Source: Hyphomicrobiales bacterium (GTDB lineage Bacteria > Pseudomonadota > Alphaproteobacteria > Rhizobiales > Xanthobacteraceae). From it: a stretch of DNA of 64,000 nucleotides. The notes under the pieces are model-generated. The model was not told the DNA's origin, did no database searches, and saw only the letters and a program-made list of their open reading frames with translations. The stretch lies in assembly GCA_017305715.1 (NCBI GenBank), contig JAFKKG010000035.1, positions 1 through 64,000 on the forward strand, in the 5' to 3' direction. A program made the position numbers and the translations under genes. Shown here piece by piece: positions 35,336 through 44,253 of this stretch (its first letter is position 1; every line of letters starts with the position of its first letter).

Positions 35336-36709
35336 CTAGCGACCAAGGTCTCGGGGAACCAGCGCCTCTACCGTTACGCCGCCGTCGCCGGAAGCAATGG
35401 TGAGCGAGCCGCCCAGCGCCAAAATGCGCTCGCGCATTCCAGTCAGCCCGAAGCCGAGCTTGTGATCGGGGCCCAATCCGCTGCCATTGTCACGGATCCG
35501 CACCAGCGCGCCGCCGCGGGCGGGGCGCGCAGGCCCCGACGGCAGTTCGGCCGGTTCCACGCTTACATGGATGCGGGTCGCACCCGCGTGGCGAAACGCG
35601 TTGGTCAATGCTTCCTGGATGGTGCGGTAGATCGTCAAATCGGCTGTCTCTCCCGTCTCGCCCAGTGACGGCGAGATGGCGGTTTCAATATTGATACCGG
35701 GGTGAGACTCCCGCCACAGGCGCAACAGCGCGCCGAGCGCTTCGCGGAGGCCGAGTTCCGTCAGTCCGACGGGCCGCAATTTCTCGAGGACCCGCCGGTT
35801 GGATTGTTGCAGCGCATTGAGCTGTTCCAATATGGCGCTGCCGTGTTTTCGCGAGGCTTCCACGTTTGGCTCGCCCACATCCGAGATCCGCGTCAGCGCA
35901 CTGGCATGCACGCGCAAGGCAAAGAGATAGGGGCCGAATTCATCATGCAGTTCGCGCGCAATTTCCTTGCGCTCGACATCCTGCAGCGAGACGACGCGTT
36001 CGGCCAGGCGCCGCTTGTCGTCCACCGCATCGCCCAGGGTGGATGCCAGGTGATTCAACTTGTCACAAATGGCAACGAGTTCCGGCGGCCCGTCCGGCTT
36101 CACGCGCGTGTCGTAGCCGCCGGCCTCGATCTTCGCCATCGCCTCCGAAAGCGCACCGATCGGCGTGAGCGCCCGACTCACGACCCTGCTCGTAATGAGG
36201 AAAAGGACGATTGCGACTGCCGTGCCGATCAAAAGCTGCGTGATAATGCCATCCCAGATCTCCGCCATCTCGTCGTCCGGATGGGACGTGATCAGCAGCG
36301 AACCCGGTTTTCCCTTGACCGAGATCGGCACGCTCACGGTGGTCTGTTCGGGGTGAACGAGCCTGACAAACCAGGGCGGCGGTGAGCGCACATGGGCATC
36401 GTCGCCGCGCTCGCCGGCGATCCCTTGTCGTGCGACCGCCCCACCCTGCAGCGTGATGCTGACGTGACGCAGCCGATTAAGGTCGTGAACGATCTGGGTC
36501 AACCGCGCCTCGGGATCCGGCGCCTCATTCAATCCGGCAACGATCGTATCGATGAATTCGCGCGCGAGCCGTATCACGCTCTGATCTTCAGCTTGCACGC
36601 GGGGTCCGGCCTCGAACAGCAGCCGCGCAACATTGATGGCCAGACCGAGCGTGAGGACGAGTGCGAGCAAGAGGTTGATCCGGGCACGCAACGAAAGCTT
36701 TTGCAACAT
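35336..36709 (-). CDS. NarL-type sensor histidine kinase, MoxY/FlhS-like
   Basis: Membrane sensor kinase of 457 residues. Two membrane segments (INLLLALVLTLGLAINVARLL and IITQLLIGTAVAIVLFLIT) flank a periplasmic domain; then HAMP, the phospho-His in ARELHDEFGPYLFAL (HisKA_3 type), and an ATPase domain (TIQEALTNAFRHAGA, DNGSGLGP, GFGLTGMRER). It is upstream of the TonB receptor and divergent from a LuxR-type response regulator, its probable partner. In Paracoccus, MoxY/MoxX and FlhS/FlhR-type pairs control methanol/formaldehyde oxidation genes (general knowledge), which fits this location. Confidence 0.92.
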   Translation of the reverse strand: MLQKLSLRARINLLLALVLTLGLAINVARLLFEAGPRVQAEDQSVIRLAREFIDTIVAGLNEAPDPEARLTQIVHDLNRLRHVSITLQGGAVARQGIAGERGDDAHVRSPPPWFVRLVHPEQTTVSVPISVKGKPGSLLITSHPDDEMAEIWDGIITQLLIGTAVAIVLFLITSRVVSRALTPIGALSEAMAKIEAGGYDTRVKPDGPPELVAICDKLNHLASTLGDAVDDKRRLAERVVSLQDVERKEIARELHDEFGPYLFALRVHASALTRISDVGEPNVEASRKHGSAILEQLNALQQSNRRVLEKLRPVGLTELGLREALGALLRLWRESHPGINIETAISPSLGETGETADLTIYRTIQEALTNAFRHAGATRIHVSVEPAELPSGPARPARGGALVRIRDNGSGLGPDHKLGFGLTGMRERILALGGSLTIASGDGGVTVEALVPRDLGR

Positions 36710-36933
36710 ATCATTTGTCCAGGAGTGAAGTCGTCTTAGCCTGAGAGAGAACTCGTGTTCGAATCGTCATCGAGCGGAGCGTTGACAGACAAAACCGGCG
36801 TCTATCTAATCGAAGCGTATAGCAACATCGCCCGGGTTGCATGATGATCGACGGCAGCTATCGCCTCCAAGTCTGCGTCTGATCTCCACCTGATGCGGTG
36901 CAACAACGGGATTGATGCGGCTGTTCGGGACCA

Positions 36934-37560
36934 ATGCCAATGCGCGTTCTGATCGTTGATGATCATCGCATCGTTGCTTCGGGTTGCCGTGCCTTGTTCG
37001 CGGACGATCCGGAGATCGATGTCGTGGAAGCCTCCGACGCGGAGAGTGGCGAACGCGTGTTCGGCGAACGGCATCCGGATATCTGCGTGCTGGACATCAA
37101 CCTTCCGACCGTTTCCGGCTTCGAACTGGCGCGAAGGCTGCTCGGAGGCGACGCATCCGCGCAGATCATCATGTTCAGCATGAATGATGATCCGATATTC
37201 GCTGCGCGTGCCATCGAAGTCGGCGCCAAAGGTTTCGTTTCCAAGACCGGGGATCCGCAGGACCTCGTCGACGCTATTCGCGAGGTTGCAAAGGGCGGGG
37301 TCTATCTGCCGCCGGCGATCGCGCAAAGCATTGCGTTCGGCGGCCCCTCCTTCGCCCGGAGCCCGCTGACGAAACTCACGGCGCGCGAGATGGAAATACT
37401 GCGCCTGCTCAGCGCAGGCAAATGCCTGTCGGAAATCGCCTGGCTGATCCATTCCTCCTACAAGACCGTCGCCAACACATCCTCGATCATGCGCCACAAG
37501 CTCGGCGTACGCACATCCGCCGAACTGGTGCGGCTCGCCATCGAGAACGGCGTGGCCTGA
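36934..37560 (+). CDS. LuxR-family response regulator, MoxX/FlhR-like
   Basis: Response regulator of 208 residues. Receiver domain: acidic pair in VDDHR, phospho-Asp in ICVLDINLP, and Lys in GFVSKTGDP. C-terminal LuxR HTH: LTAREMEILRLLSAGKCLSEIAWLIHSSYKTVANT. It is divergent from the sensor kinase over a 224-bp gap and 39 bases upstream of fghA on the same strand. It probably controls fghA, the receptor/kinase pair and perhaps xoxF. Confidence 0.93.
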   Translation: MPMRVLIVDDHRIVASGCRALFADDPEIDVVEASDAESGERVFGERHPDICVLDINLPTVSGFELARRLLGGDASAQIIMFSMNDDPIFAARAIEVGAKGFVSKTGDPQDLVDAIREVAKGGVYLPPAIAQSIAFGGPSFARSPLTKLTAREMEILRLLSAGKCLSEIAWLIHSSYKTVANTSSIMRHKLGVRTSAELVRLAIENGVA

Positions 37561-37599
37561 GATCGCGCCGCGCGAAGCATGAAAGACTCATAAGAACTC

Positions 37600-38445
37600 A
37601 TGACGATTCAAACGATTTCGCTCAACAAATCGCATGGCGGCACGCAAGGCGTCTACAAACACGCCAGCACGGAGACCGGGACCGATATGACATTCTCGGT
37701 CTTTGTCCCTCCGCATCAGGATGGCGCCAAGCTGCCGGTCGTCTGGTATCTGTCGGGACTGACCTGCACGCACGCCAACGTTACGGAAAAAGGTGAGTTC
37801 CGCAGCGCCTGCGCCGAACTCGGGTTGATCTTCGTTGCCCCCGACACCAGCCCGCGCGGCGAAAACGTGCCCGGCGATCCCGCCAACGCGTATGATTTCG
37901 GACTCGGCGCCGGCTTTTATGTCGACGCAACGCAAGCGCCGTACGCGCGCAATTACCGCATGTGGAGCTATGTCACGGAAGAACTGCCGATGCTGGTGAC
38001 CACGCATTTTCCCGCCGATGCCGCGCGGCAGTCCATCCTCGGTCATTCCATGGGCGGCCACGGCGCCCTGACCGTTGCACTACGTCACCCAGATCGATAC
38101 CGCGCCGCCAGCGCCTTCGCGCCGATCGTCGCGCCCTCGCAGGTTCCATGGGGGATCAAGGCGCTGGGCGGCTATCTCGGCGACAACAGGCAGGCCTGGC
38201 GGAAGCATGATGCCGTGGCGCTGATCGAGGACGGCGCGAGATTCTCCGATCTATTGGTGGACGTTGGCGACGCCGATTCGTTTCTCACCGAGCAGCTTCG
38301 TCCGGAATTGCTGAAAAGCGCCTGCGAGAAGGCGGCCATCCCCCTCACGCTGCGCCGCCAGGGCGGCTACGATCACAGCTATTTCTTCATCTCGACCTTC
38401 ATGGGCGATCATCTGCGCTGGCACGCCGCGCGCCTGACAGCCTGA
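37600..38445 (+). CDS. fghA: S-formylglutathione hydrolase
   Basis: Esterase D family serine hydrolase of 281 residues, hydrolysing S-formylglutathione to formate and glutathione. Motifs: LSGLTCTHANVTEKGEFRSA, VAPDTSPRG, the nucleophile GHSMGGHGAL, and the catalytic-His region GYDHSYFFISTF. With gfa and frmA at 56.7-58.4 kb it completes the glutathione route from formaldehyde to formate. It lies just after the response regulator. Confidence 0.96.
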   Translation: MTIQTISLNKSHGGTQGVYKHASTETGTDMTFSVFVPPHQDGAKLPVVWYLSGLTCTHANVTEKGEFRSACAELGLIFVAPDTSPRGENVPGDPANAYDFGLGAGFYVDATQAPYARNYRMWSYVTEELPMLVTTHFPADAARQSILGHSMGGHGALTVALRHPDRYRAASAFAPIVAPSQVPWGIKALGGYLGDNRQAWRKHDAVALIEDGARFSDLLVDVGDADSFLTEQLRPELLKSACEKAAIPLTLRRQGGYDHSYFFISTFMGDHLRWHAARLTA

Positions 38446-38458
38446 ATTGCTCCGTTCG

Positions 38459-38968
38459 TTATGGCTGGGGCTTGCCGTAATTGGGCGCCAGCAGCCGGTT
38501 GCGCACGAGATAGCTGGTGGCCCGCGTCCAGGATTCATCGGTGTTGCCGCGAAAATCGGCGTTCATCGCCGTGATGAGCTGTCCGGTATGGACGTCCCGC
38601 ACGAAGATGGTGAGGTTGAGAATCAAGGTGGAAATCTTCTTCATGACGCCGGTGATGACGAGGTCGGCACCGATGCGCTGCGCATATTGCACATCGCATC
38701 CACCGCAGGCCTGCAGATTGCTGCCCTCGGCTGCGGCTTTCACGGGCGAGATGTCGAGCAACTGGAACTTGCTCGTCTCCGCCACCTGCCGGCGCACCTG
38801 ATCGCTGATGCGGATCAATCGATCGTGTTCGTCGGCTTGCGGCCCCCTCATCTCGCCTTCGAGGCTCGTATCCAGCAGTTCGAAATCGAAGACGGCAAGC
38901 TTCGGCGGATCGGCACGCGCCGGCATCGACAGCAGCAGCAGTGCGGCGACGGCAAACAATGCTCTCAT
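38459..38968 (-). CDS. Exported DUF2380-like protein
   Basis: Exported protein of about 169 residues: signal peptide (MRALFAVAALLLLSMPARA), then PPKLAVFDFELLDTSLEGEM, typical of DUF2380. It has two Cys in CGGCDVQYA. The ATG at 38968 is divergent from the binding-protein gene starting at 39119, sharing a 150-bp promoter region. In the islands I know, DUF2380 proteins occur beside PQQ-linked genes. Function unknown. Confidence 0.82.
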   Translation of the reverse strand: MRALFAVAALLLLSMPARADPPKLAVFDFELLDTSLEGEMRGPQADEHDRLIRISDQVRRQVAETSKFQLLDISPVKAAAEGSNLQACGGCDVQYAQRIGADLVITGVMKKISTLILNLTIFVRDVHTGQLITAMNADFRGNTDESWTRATSYLVRNRLLAPNYGKPQP

Positions 38969-39118
38969 GATCGTGATCCCTGAAGCCTCTGGCCCGGCAA
39001 CAACGAAATGCGGACTTGCAAGCCAAAACAATTCAGTCATGTTTCGGATCGAGCGTGCCCGCAAAATAGGCGCCCCTCCATCGCCGTCAAGACGAGGAGG
39101 AGAATTCAGGGAGCGTCC

Positions 39119-40300
39119 ATGATCCGATGGCTGGTCGGCGTGATCGGACTGAGCGTCGTGGCCAGCCACGCGCTGGCGGCCGAGCCGATCGACATCCACA
39201 TCGGTTATCTCGGCCAGGCCGGCATCAAATCGAAACTGTCCCTCGTCGAGCAGCCATCGGAGAATGACGGCATCGCCGGTGCGCGTCTCGCGATCGAGGA
39301 CAACAACACCACCGGCAAGTTCCTCAATCAGCGCTTCGCGCTGGAGGAAGTTCGCCTCAGAGATGGCGAGGACGTCGCCAAGGCGGCAGCGACGCTCGCC
39401 GACCGCAATGGCTTCATCATCGTTGACCTGCCTGCCGCGGCGCTGTTGAAGGCCGCCGATGCGCTGCGCGATCGCAAAACCGTGCTGTTGAACGCCGGAG
39501 CGACCGACGACCGGCTGCGCGAACAGGATTGCCGTGCCAACGTCGTCCATGTCGCCCCGACGCGCTCGATGCTCGCCGACGCGCTGGCGCAGTATCTGGT
39601 ATGGAAGCAATGGAAGCGCTGGCTGCTGGTGGTCGGTTCACACGAGACCGACAAGCTCTACGCCGACGCGCTGCGACGGGCTGCTGCCCGCTTCGGCGCC
39701 AAAATTGTTCAGGAAGAAATGTTCGAGGACACCGGCGGCGCGCGGCGCACGGACAGCGGCGTGACGCTGATTCAGCGTCAGATGCCGGTGTTTACGCAAG
39801 CTGCGCCGGCCTATGACGTTCTCGTCGCCGCGGACGAGAGTGAAGTGTTCGCCTCCTATCTGCCCTACCGGACCTGGGACGCGCGGCCGGTCGCGGGCTC
39901 GGCCGGTCTGGTGCCGACGAGCTGGGACGCCGCGCACGACCAATGGGGCGCGATCCAGATCCAGAACCGCTTCGTCAAGCTGAATTCGCGGCGCATGACG
40001 GCGCGGGACATGCAGGCATGGACCGCGGCGCGCATGATCGGCGAAGCCACATCACGCACCAACTCCGGTGACCCGAGGGCGGTATCTGATTTTCTCAAGG
40101 GGCCGGATTTTTCGGTTGCGGCATTCAAGGGACAGCGGCTGACGCTGCGGGACTGGAACCTGCAACTGCGGCAACCCATCCTGCTGGCCGACGGACGCAT
40201 GGTCGTCTCGGTTTCGCCGCAGGAGGGCTTCTTGCATCAAACCTCCGAACTCGACACACTCGGCGTCGACCGACCCGAAACCAAATGCAAACTGAATTGA
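39119..40300 (+). CDS. PQQ-pathway ABC transporter substrate-binding protein (lanthanide-uptake type)
   Basis: Periplasmic binding protein of 393 residues with a signal peptide (MIRWLVGVIGLSVVASHALA) and the start IDIHIGYLGQAGIKSKLSLV. It matches my memory of the PQQ-dependent alcohol dehydrogenase-linked ABC binding-protein family (TIGR03863), the type found in lanthanide-uptake clusters. It heads a rightward run of beta-propeller, ATPase, permease and exported protein. The ATG at 39119 follows GGGAGCGTCC at short distance. Confidence 0.88.
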   Translation: MIRWLVGVIGLSVVASHALAAEPIDIHIGYLGQAGIKSKLSLVEQPSENDGIAGARLAIEDNNTTGKFLNQRFALEEVRLRDGEDVAKAAATLADRNGFIIVDLPAAALLKAADALRDRKTVLLNAGATDDRLREQDCRANVVHVAPTRSMLADALAQYLVWKQWKRWLLVVGSHETDKLYADALRRAAARFGAKIVQEEMFEDTGGARRTDSGVTLIQRQMPVFTQAAPAYDVLVAADESEVFASYLPYRTWDARPVAGSAGLVPTSWDAAHDQWGAIQIQNRFVKLNSRRMTARDMQAWTAARMIGEATSRTNSGDPRAVSDFLKGPDFSVAAFKGQRLTLRDWNLQLRQPILLADGRMVVSVSPQEGFLHQTSELDTLGVDRPETKCKLN

Positions 40301-40332
40301 GGCAAATCTTGCTCAGGATTTGGGGATCGCGG

Positions 40333-41301
40333 ATGTGGCGTCGGTGCCTGCTTTCCGTAACGGTGCTGTTTGCGGCGGCGACACCCGCCTTCGCCTTCAT
40401 TGCCTATGTCTCGAACGAGAAAAGCAACACGGTGTCGGTGATCGACACCGACAAATGGGCCGTCACCGCCACCATCAAGGTCGGCCAGCGTCCGCGCGGC
40501 ATCGAATTCACGCGGAGCGGAAAATTCGTGCTGGTCGCGGTCGGCGACGACGACAAGATCGAGGTCATCGATACCGCGACCCAGCAGGTGGTGGACAGCC
40601 TGCCCTCCGGTCCCGATCCGGAACTGTTCACCCAGGATGCCGCCGGCAAGCTCCTCTACGTCGCCAACGAGAACGACAACACGGTCACCATCATCGACCT
40701 CGAAAACCGTGTCCGCCTCGGCGACATCCAGGTCGGCGTCGAGCCCGAGGGCATGGCGATCAGCCCGGACGGCAAGATCCTGATCAATACGTCCGAAACC
40801 ACCAATATGGCGCATTTCATCGACACCGCGACGCGCCAGATCGTCGCCAACGTGCTGGTCGACGCGCGGCCGCGCTTTGCCCAATTCAAGCGCGACAGTT
40901 CCGAATTGTGGGTGTCCTCGGAAATCGGCGGCACCGTCGCCATCATCGATCCTGCCAAGCGGGTCATCACCGGCAAGATCGAGTTCAACATTCCCGGCCT
41001 GCGGCGCGAGGCGATCCAGCCGGTCGGCATCGGCATCACCAAGGACGGCAAGACCGGCTTCGTTGCGCTCGGCCCCGCCAACCGCGTTGCGGTGGTCGAC
41101 GCCACCACGCATAAGGTGACAAAGTATCTGCTGGTCGGCCAGCGGGTCTGGCACATGGCGTTCACCCCGGACGAGAAATACCTGCTGGTGACCAACGGCG
41201 TGTCCAACGACGTCTCGGTGATCGATGTGTCGGCGCAGAAGGTGATCAAGACCATCCAGGTCGGCGAACTGCCCTGGGGAATTGCGTTTGCCGAGCCATG
41301 A
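40333..41301 (+). CDS. PQQ-linked YVTN beta-propeller protein, exported
   Basis: Exported beta-propeller of about 322 residues (TIGR03866 type). Signal peptide MWRRCLLSVTVLFAAATPAF, then repeated blades with YVTN-like motifs: YVSNEKSNTVSVIDTDKW, YVANENDNTVTIIDLENR, VTNGVSNDVSVIDVSAQ. An earlier ATG at 40285 would overlap the previous gene; ATG 40333 gives the better signal. It ends in an ATGA overlap with the ATPase gene. In lut-type clusters such periplasmic proteins are thought to bind or pass lanthanides or lanthanophores. Confidence 0.9.
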   Translation: MWRRCLLSVTVLFAAATPAFAFIAYVSNEKSNTVSVIDTDKWAVTATIKVGQRPRGIEFTRSGKFVLVAVGDDDKIEVIDTATQQVVDSLPSGPDPELFTQDAAGKLLYVANENDNTVTIIDLENRVRLGDIQVGVEPEGMAISPDGKILINTSETTNMAHFIDTATRQIVANVLVDARPRFAQFKRDSSELWVSSEIGGTVAIIDPAKRVITGKIEFNIPGLRREAIQPVGIGITKDGKTGFVALGPANRVAVVDATTHKVTKYLLVGQRVWHMAFTPDEKYLLVTNGVSNDVSVIDVSAQKVIKTIQVGELPWGIAFAEP

Positions 41302-42119
41302 CGGCGATCAGCGCAACCAATGCCGGTCAGGGATCGCCGGACACCCGCCCGCGGGACGTTTCTGCGGCCAACGCCGCGTTATCGATCGCCGGCGTCAGCC
41401 ACGCCTATGGGGCAAGGCGCGCTTTGATCGACGTCAGCTTTGCGGTGGCGCCAGCCAGCTTCACCGCGTTGCTTGGCCTCAACGGCGCCGGCAAGACCAC
41501 GTTGTTCGCGCTGATTACGCGGCTGTTCGGTATCCAGGCCGGACACATCGGCATTTTCGGGAACGACGTCGGTCGTGCGCCAGGCGAAGCGCTACGGCTG
41601 CTCGGCGTGGTGTTCCAGTCCCGCACGCTCGATCTCGACCTCTCGGTGACGCAAAACCTGCTCTATCACGCCGCCCTGCATGGCATCGCCAGGCGCGAAG
41701 CCCGCCTGCGCAGCGACGACGTGCTGACGCGCATCGGGCTGGCGGACCGTGCCGGCAGCAAGGTTCGCGACCTCTCCGGGGGCCAGATGCGGCGGCTGGA
41801 AATCGCGCGCGCGCTGCTGCATCGCCCGCGCCTGCTGCTGCTTGACGAGGCCACCGTCGGGCTCGACGTCAAGGCCCGCGCCGACATCCTCCACCACGTC
41901 CGGCAGCTCGTGAGCGAGCAAGGTATTGGCGTGCTATGGGCCACCCATCTGTTTGACGAGATCGCGCCCGGAGATGACCTCGTGGTGCTGCACCAGGGCC
42001 GGGTTCTCGGCTATGGCCCGGCCCAGAACATCATCGCCGAGGCCGGCGCCCGCGACATCAATTCGGCGTTCATGCGCCTCACCGGCGCTGCGGTGGAGCC
42101 GGGGGGCCCCGTGCCATGA
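41298..42119 (+). CDS. PQQ-linked ABC transporter ATP-binding protein
   Basis: ABC ATPase of 273 residues: Walker A GLNGAGKTTLFALITR, signature LSGGQMRRLEIARALLHRP, Walker B LLLLDEATVGLDVKARADIL. ATGA overlaps with the genes on both sides show tight coupling. It matches the PQQ-linked ABC ATPase family (TIGR03864 in memory). With the following permease it forms the inner-membrane part of a likely lanthanide or lanthanophore transporter. Confidence 0.92.
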   Translation: MTAISATNAGQGSPDTRPRDVSAANAALSIAGVSHAYGARRALIDVSFAVAPASFTALLGLNGAGKTTLFALITRLFGIQAGHIGIFGNDVGRAPGEALRLLGVVFQSRTLDLDLSVTQNLLYHAALHGIARREARLRSDDVLTRIGLADRAGSKVRDLSGGQMRRLEIARALLHRPRLLLLDEATVGLDVKARADILHHVRQLVSEQGIGVLWATHLFDEIAPGDDLVVLHQGRVLGYGPAQNIIAEAGARDINSAFMRLTGAAVEPGGPVP

Positions 42120-42964
42120 GCTCCACCACCGTCAGCCGGGACCGAACTGGCTTCTCGCTTGCGCAATATGTCACCTGCCTGAACGGCATCGTGTGGCGCG
42201 AGGCGCTGCGCTTCGTGCACCAGCGCGAACGCTTCGTGTCGGCGCTGGTCCGGCCGCTGGTGTGGCTGTTCATCTTCGCCGCCGGCTTCCGTCAGGTCCT
42301 CGGCATCTCCATCATCCCGCCATACGAGACCTACATCCTCTACGAGGTCTATATCGCGCCGGGATTGATGGCGATGATCCAGCTCTTCAACGGCATGCAG
42401 TCGTCGCTCTCGATGGTCTATGATCGCGAGATGGGCAATATGCGCACCTTGCTGGTGAGCCCGTTGCCGCGCGGGTATCTCTTGTTCTGCAAGCTCGTTG
42501 CGGGAACCGCGGTCTCGCTGCTCCAGGTCTATGCTTTCCTCCTGATCGCATGGTTCTGGGACATCGCGCCGCCGCCGATCGGCTATCTCACGGTGCTGCC
42601 GTCGCTGGTGCTTTCCGGCCTGATGCTCGGCGCGCTCGGCATGCTGATCTCTTCCGGCATCAAGCAGCTCGAGAATTTTGCCGGCGTGATGAATTTTGTC
42701 ATCTTCCCGATGTTCTTTGCTTCATCGGCGCTGTATCCGCTCTGGCGGGTGCAGGAAAGCAGTCCGCTGCTCTACTATGTCTGCCTGTTCAATCCATTTA
42801 CGCACGCCGTCGAGCTGATACGCTTTGCGCTGTACGGACAGGTGAACTGGATTTCGCTGGCCGTGGTCGCCTGTTGCACCGCCGCTTTCATGATCGGCGC
42901 GATCTACGCCTATGATCCATCGCGCGGCCTGGTCCGGCGCGGGTCCGCCGGAGGCGAGACATGA
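42116..42964 (+). CDS. ABC-2 type permease, PQQ-linked
   Basis: Integral membrane permease of 282 residues with about six segments: PLVWLFIFAAGFRQVLGISI, LMAMIQLFNGMQSSLSMVYDREMGNM, TLLVSPLPRGYLLFCKLVAG (ABC-2 signature) and LVACCTAAF-like end. It is coupled to the ATPase by ATGA overlap and to the next exported protein by another. Direction (import or export) is not decided by sequence; in methylotrophs homologues are in the lanthanide-uptake cluster. Confidence 0.9.
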   Translation: MSSTTVSRDRTGFSLAQYVTCLNGIVWREALRFVHQRERFVSALVRPLVWLFIFAAGFRQVLGISIIPPYETYILYEVYIAPGLMAMIQLFNGMQSSLSMVYDREMGNMRTLLVSPLPRGYLLFCKLVAGTAVSLLQVYAFLLIAWFWDIAPPPIGYLTVLPSLVLSGLMLGALGMLISSGIKQLENFAGVMNFVIFPMFFASSALYPLWRVQESSPLLYYVCLFNPFTHAVELIRFALYGQVNWISLAVVACCTAAFMIGAIYAYDPSRGLVRRGSAGGET

Positions 42965-43575
42965 GAGGGGCAATCGCGATCGGCGCGCTGCTTCTCGTCG
43001 CAGGGGCGACCGACGTCAGCCTTGCCGCCGATCCGCGTTACCCGGACTGGCCGTGCATCCAGGCCAAGGTGCCGGAAATCTCGCTCGCCGCGGTGTGGGC
43101 CGGCCCGCCGCTCGACGATATCAGGGATAAATGGAAGGACGACGCCAAGGTGAGCGCGCTGGTCGCGAAGCTGGCGGCAAGACGGACGTCCCTCGACGAT
43201 GCCCAGAAGCTGATCACGGAATTTCTCGCCGGGCCCGCGGCCGACAAGGCGACGACGGGCAAGCTGCTGTTCGCCGGCCTGTTCGACAGCCTCAACGTAC
43301 AACGCAGTTCGGTCATGAATGGATTGGAGCGGATCACCCGCAAGCAGCGCGAGGCGGCCGACAAAATCCGATCCGATGTGGCCGCGCTGCACACCCTGCA
43401 GGGCGCATCCCCGCCCGATCAAACCAAGGTCGACGAGCTCAGCAATCAGATGATCTGGCAAACCCGCATTTTTGAGGACCGGCAGCGGGTGGTCAAATTC
43501 GTCTGCGAGGTGCCGACCGCGATCGACCAGCGGCTATTCGCGCTCGGCCGCATGATTCAGCAGGAGATCGAGTAG
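42961..43575 (+). CDS. Exported protein of the PQQ-linked ABC operon
   Basis: Exported protein of 204 residues: signal peptide MRGAIAIGALLLVAGATDVS, then DPRYPDWPCIQAKVPEISLA with a conserved-looking Trp-Pro-Cys and a long helical C-terminal half (KKDDAK-like, KVDELSNQMIWQTRIFEDRQR). A second Cys is near FVCEVP. ATGA overlap with the permease. It is last of the rightward run; its role is unknown, perhaps a periplasmic chaperone or metal carrier. Confidence 0.8.
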   Translation: MRGAIAIGALLLVAGATDVSLAADPRYPDWPCIQAKVPEISLAAVWAGPPLDDIRDKWKDDAKVSALVAKLAARRTSLDDAQKLITEFLAGPAADKATTGKLLFAGLFDSLNVQRSSVMNGLERITRKQREAADKIRSDVAALHTLQGASPPDQTKVDELSNQMIWQTRIFEDRQRVVKFVCEVPTAIDQRLFALGRMIQQEIE

Positions 43576-43635
43576 CGAAGCCACGAACTAGCTAGCCAGC
43601 GCGTGATTAGGTTGAGTGGAACGGCATCGGGACTT

Positions 43636-43660
43636 CCACCGCTCCCTTCGGGAGAGGTGG
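43636..43660. terminator. Hairpin between convergent genes, REP-like
   Basis: CCACC-G-CTCCC-TTC-GGGAG-A-GGTGG forms an imperfect 10-bp stem in the 105-bp gap between the rightward exported-protein gene and the leftward CXXCW gene. It resembles a fragment of the 11506-11626 element. Without a T-run its terminator role is an inference. Confidence 0.5.
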
Positions 43661-43680
43661 ACTGACTCGGAGTGAGCGAC

Positions 43681-44253
43681 TCAGCGCGATCTCTCCCCCT
43701 CATCCGTTCTCGGCTCCGGCTGCGCTTCCGCGACCGGCAGGCCGGCGCGCTCCCAGCCTTCCGTTCCCTCCGGATACCAGGCCACATTGGAATAGCCGTA
43801 GGACAGCACCCGTTTCGTCGCGTTCCAGGACATCCAGCAGTTTTCCTGGCAATAGATTACGAGCAGCGCGGCCTTGTTGCCGCCGGACGCCCGCTCGAGC
43901 CCGCGCCTCAGATAGGCGTCGGTCGCATGCGCCAGTTTGCCGTAGCCCGTATCCGGCAGCCAGATGCTGCCGGGAATGTTGAGCCGCGGCTTGTCGCGCC
44001 AGACCGTGCCAGCGGGAAGATTGGGCGGCTTCGGCGCACGCGGCAGCACGTCGATGAATTTACCGATGCGCGTACGCCAGATCTCTGCAGCCTCCTCGGT
44101 GGTAACGACGCGCGCACCCGCGAGCGTGGCGGGAACGGCCGAGCGATAATCATCCGTGCGATATCCGTCGGGCTCCGGCACGTTCTGCTGCGCGAAAACC
44201 TGGGCTGCCAGCGCAACGGTCGCAATGACCATGCAGGCAAGGGCGCGCATCAC
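43681..44253 (-). CDS. PQQ-linked CXXCW motif protein, rhodanese-like
   Basis: Exported protein of 190 residues (TIGR03865 type in memory). Signal peptide MMRALACMVIATVALAAQVFA, then a rhodanese-like domain with CQENCW near residue 138: the family's diagnostic CXXCW. It may handle thiol chemistry in maturation of the quinoprotein or its electron carrier. An ATGA overlap with xoxJ shows coupling. Confidence 0.92.
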   Translation of the reverse strand: MMRALACMVIATVALAAQVFAQQNVPEPDGYRTDDYRSAVPATLAGARVVTTEEAAEIWRTRIGKFIDVLPRAPKPPNLPAGTVWRDKPRLNIPGSIWLPDTGYGKLAHATDAYLRRGLERASGGNKAALLVIYCQENCWMSWNATKRVLSYGYSNVAWYPEGTEGWERAGLPVAEAQPEPRTDEGERSR

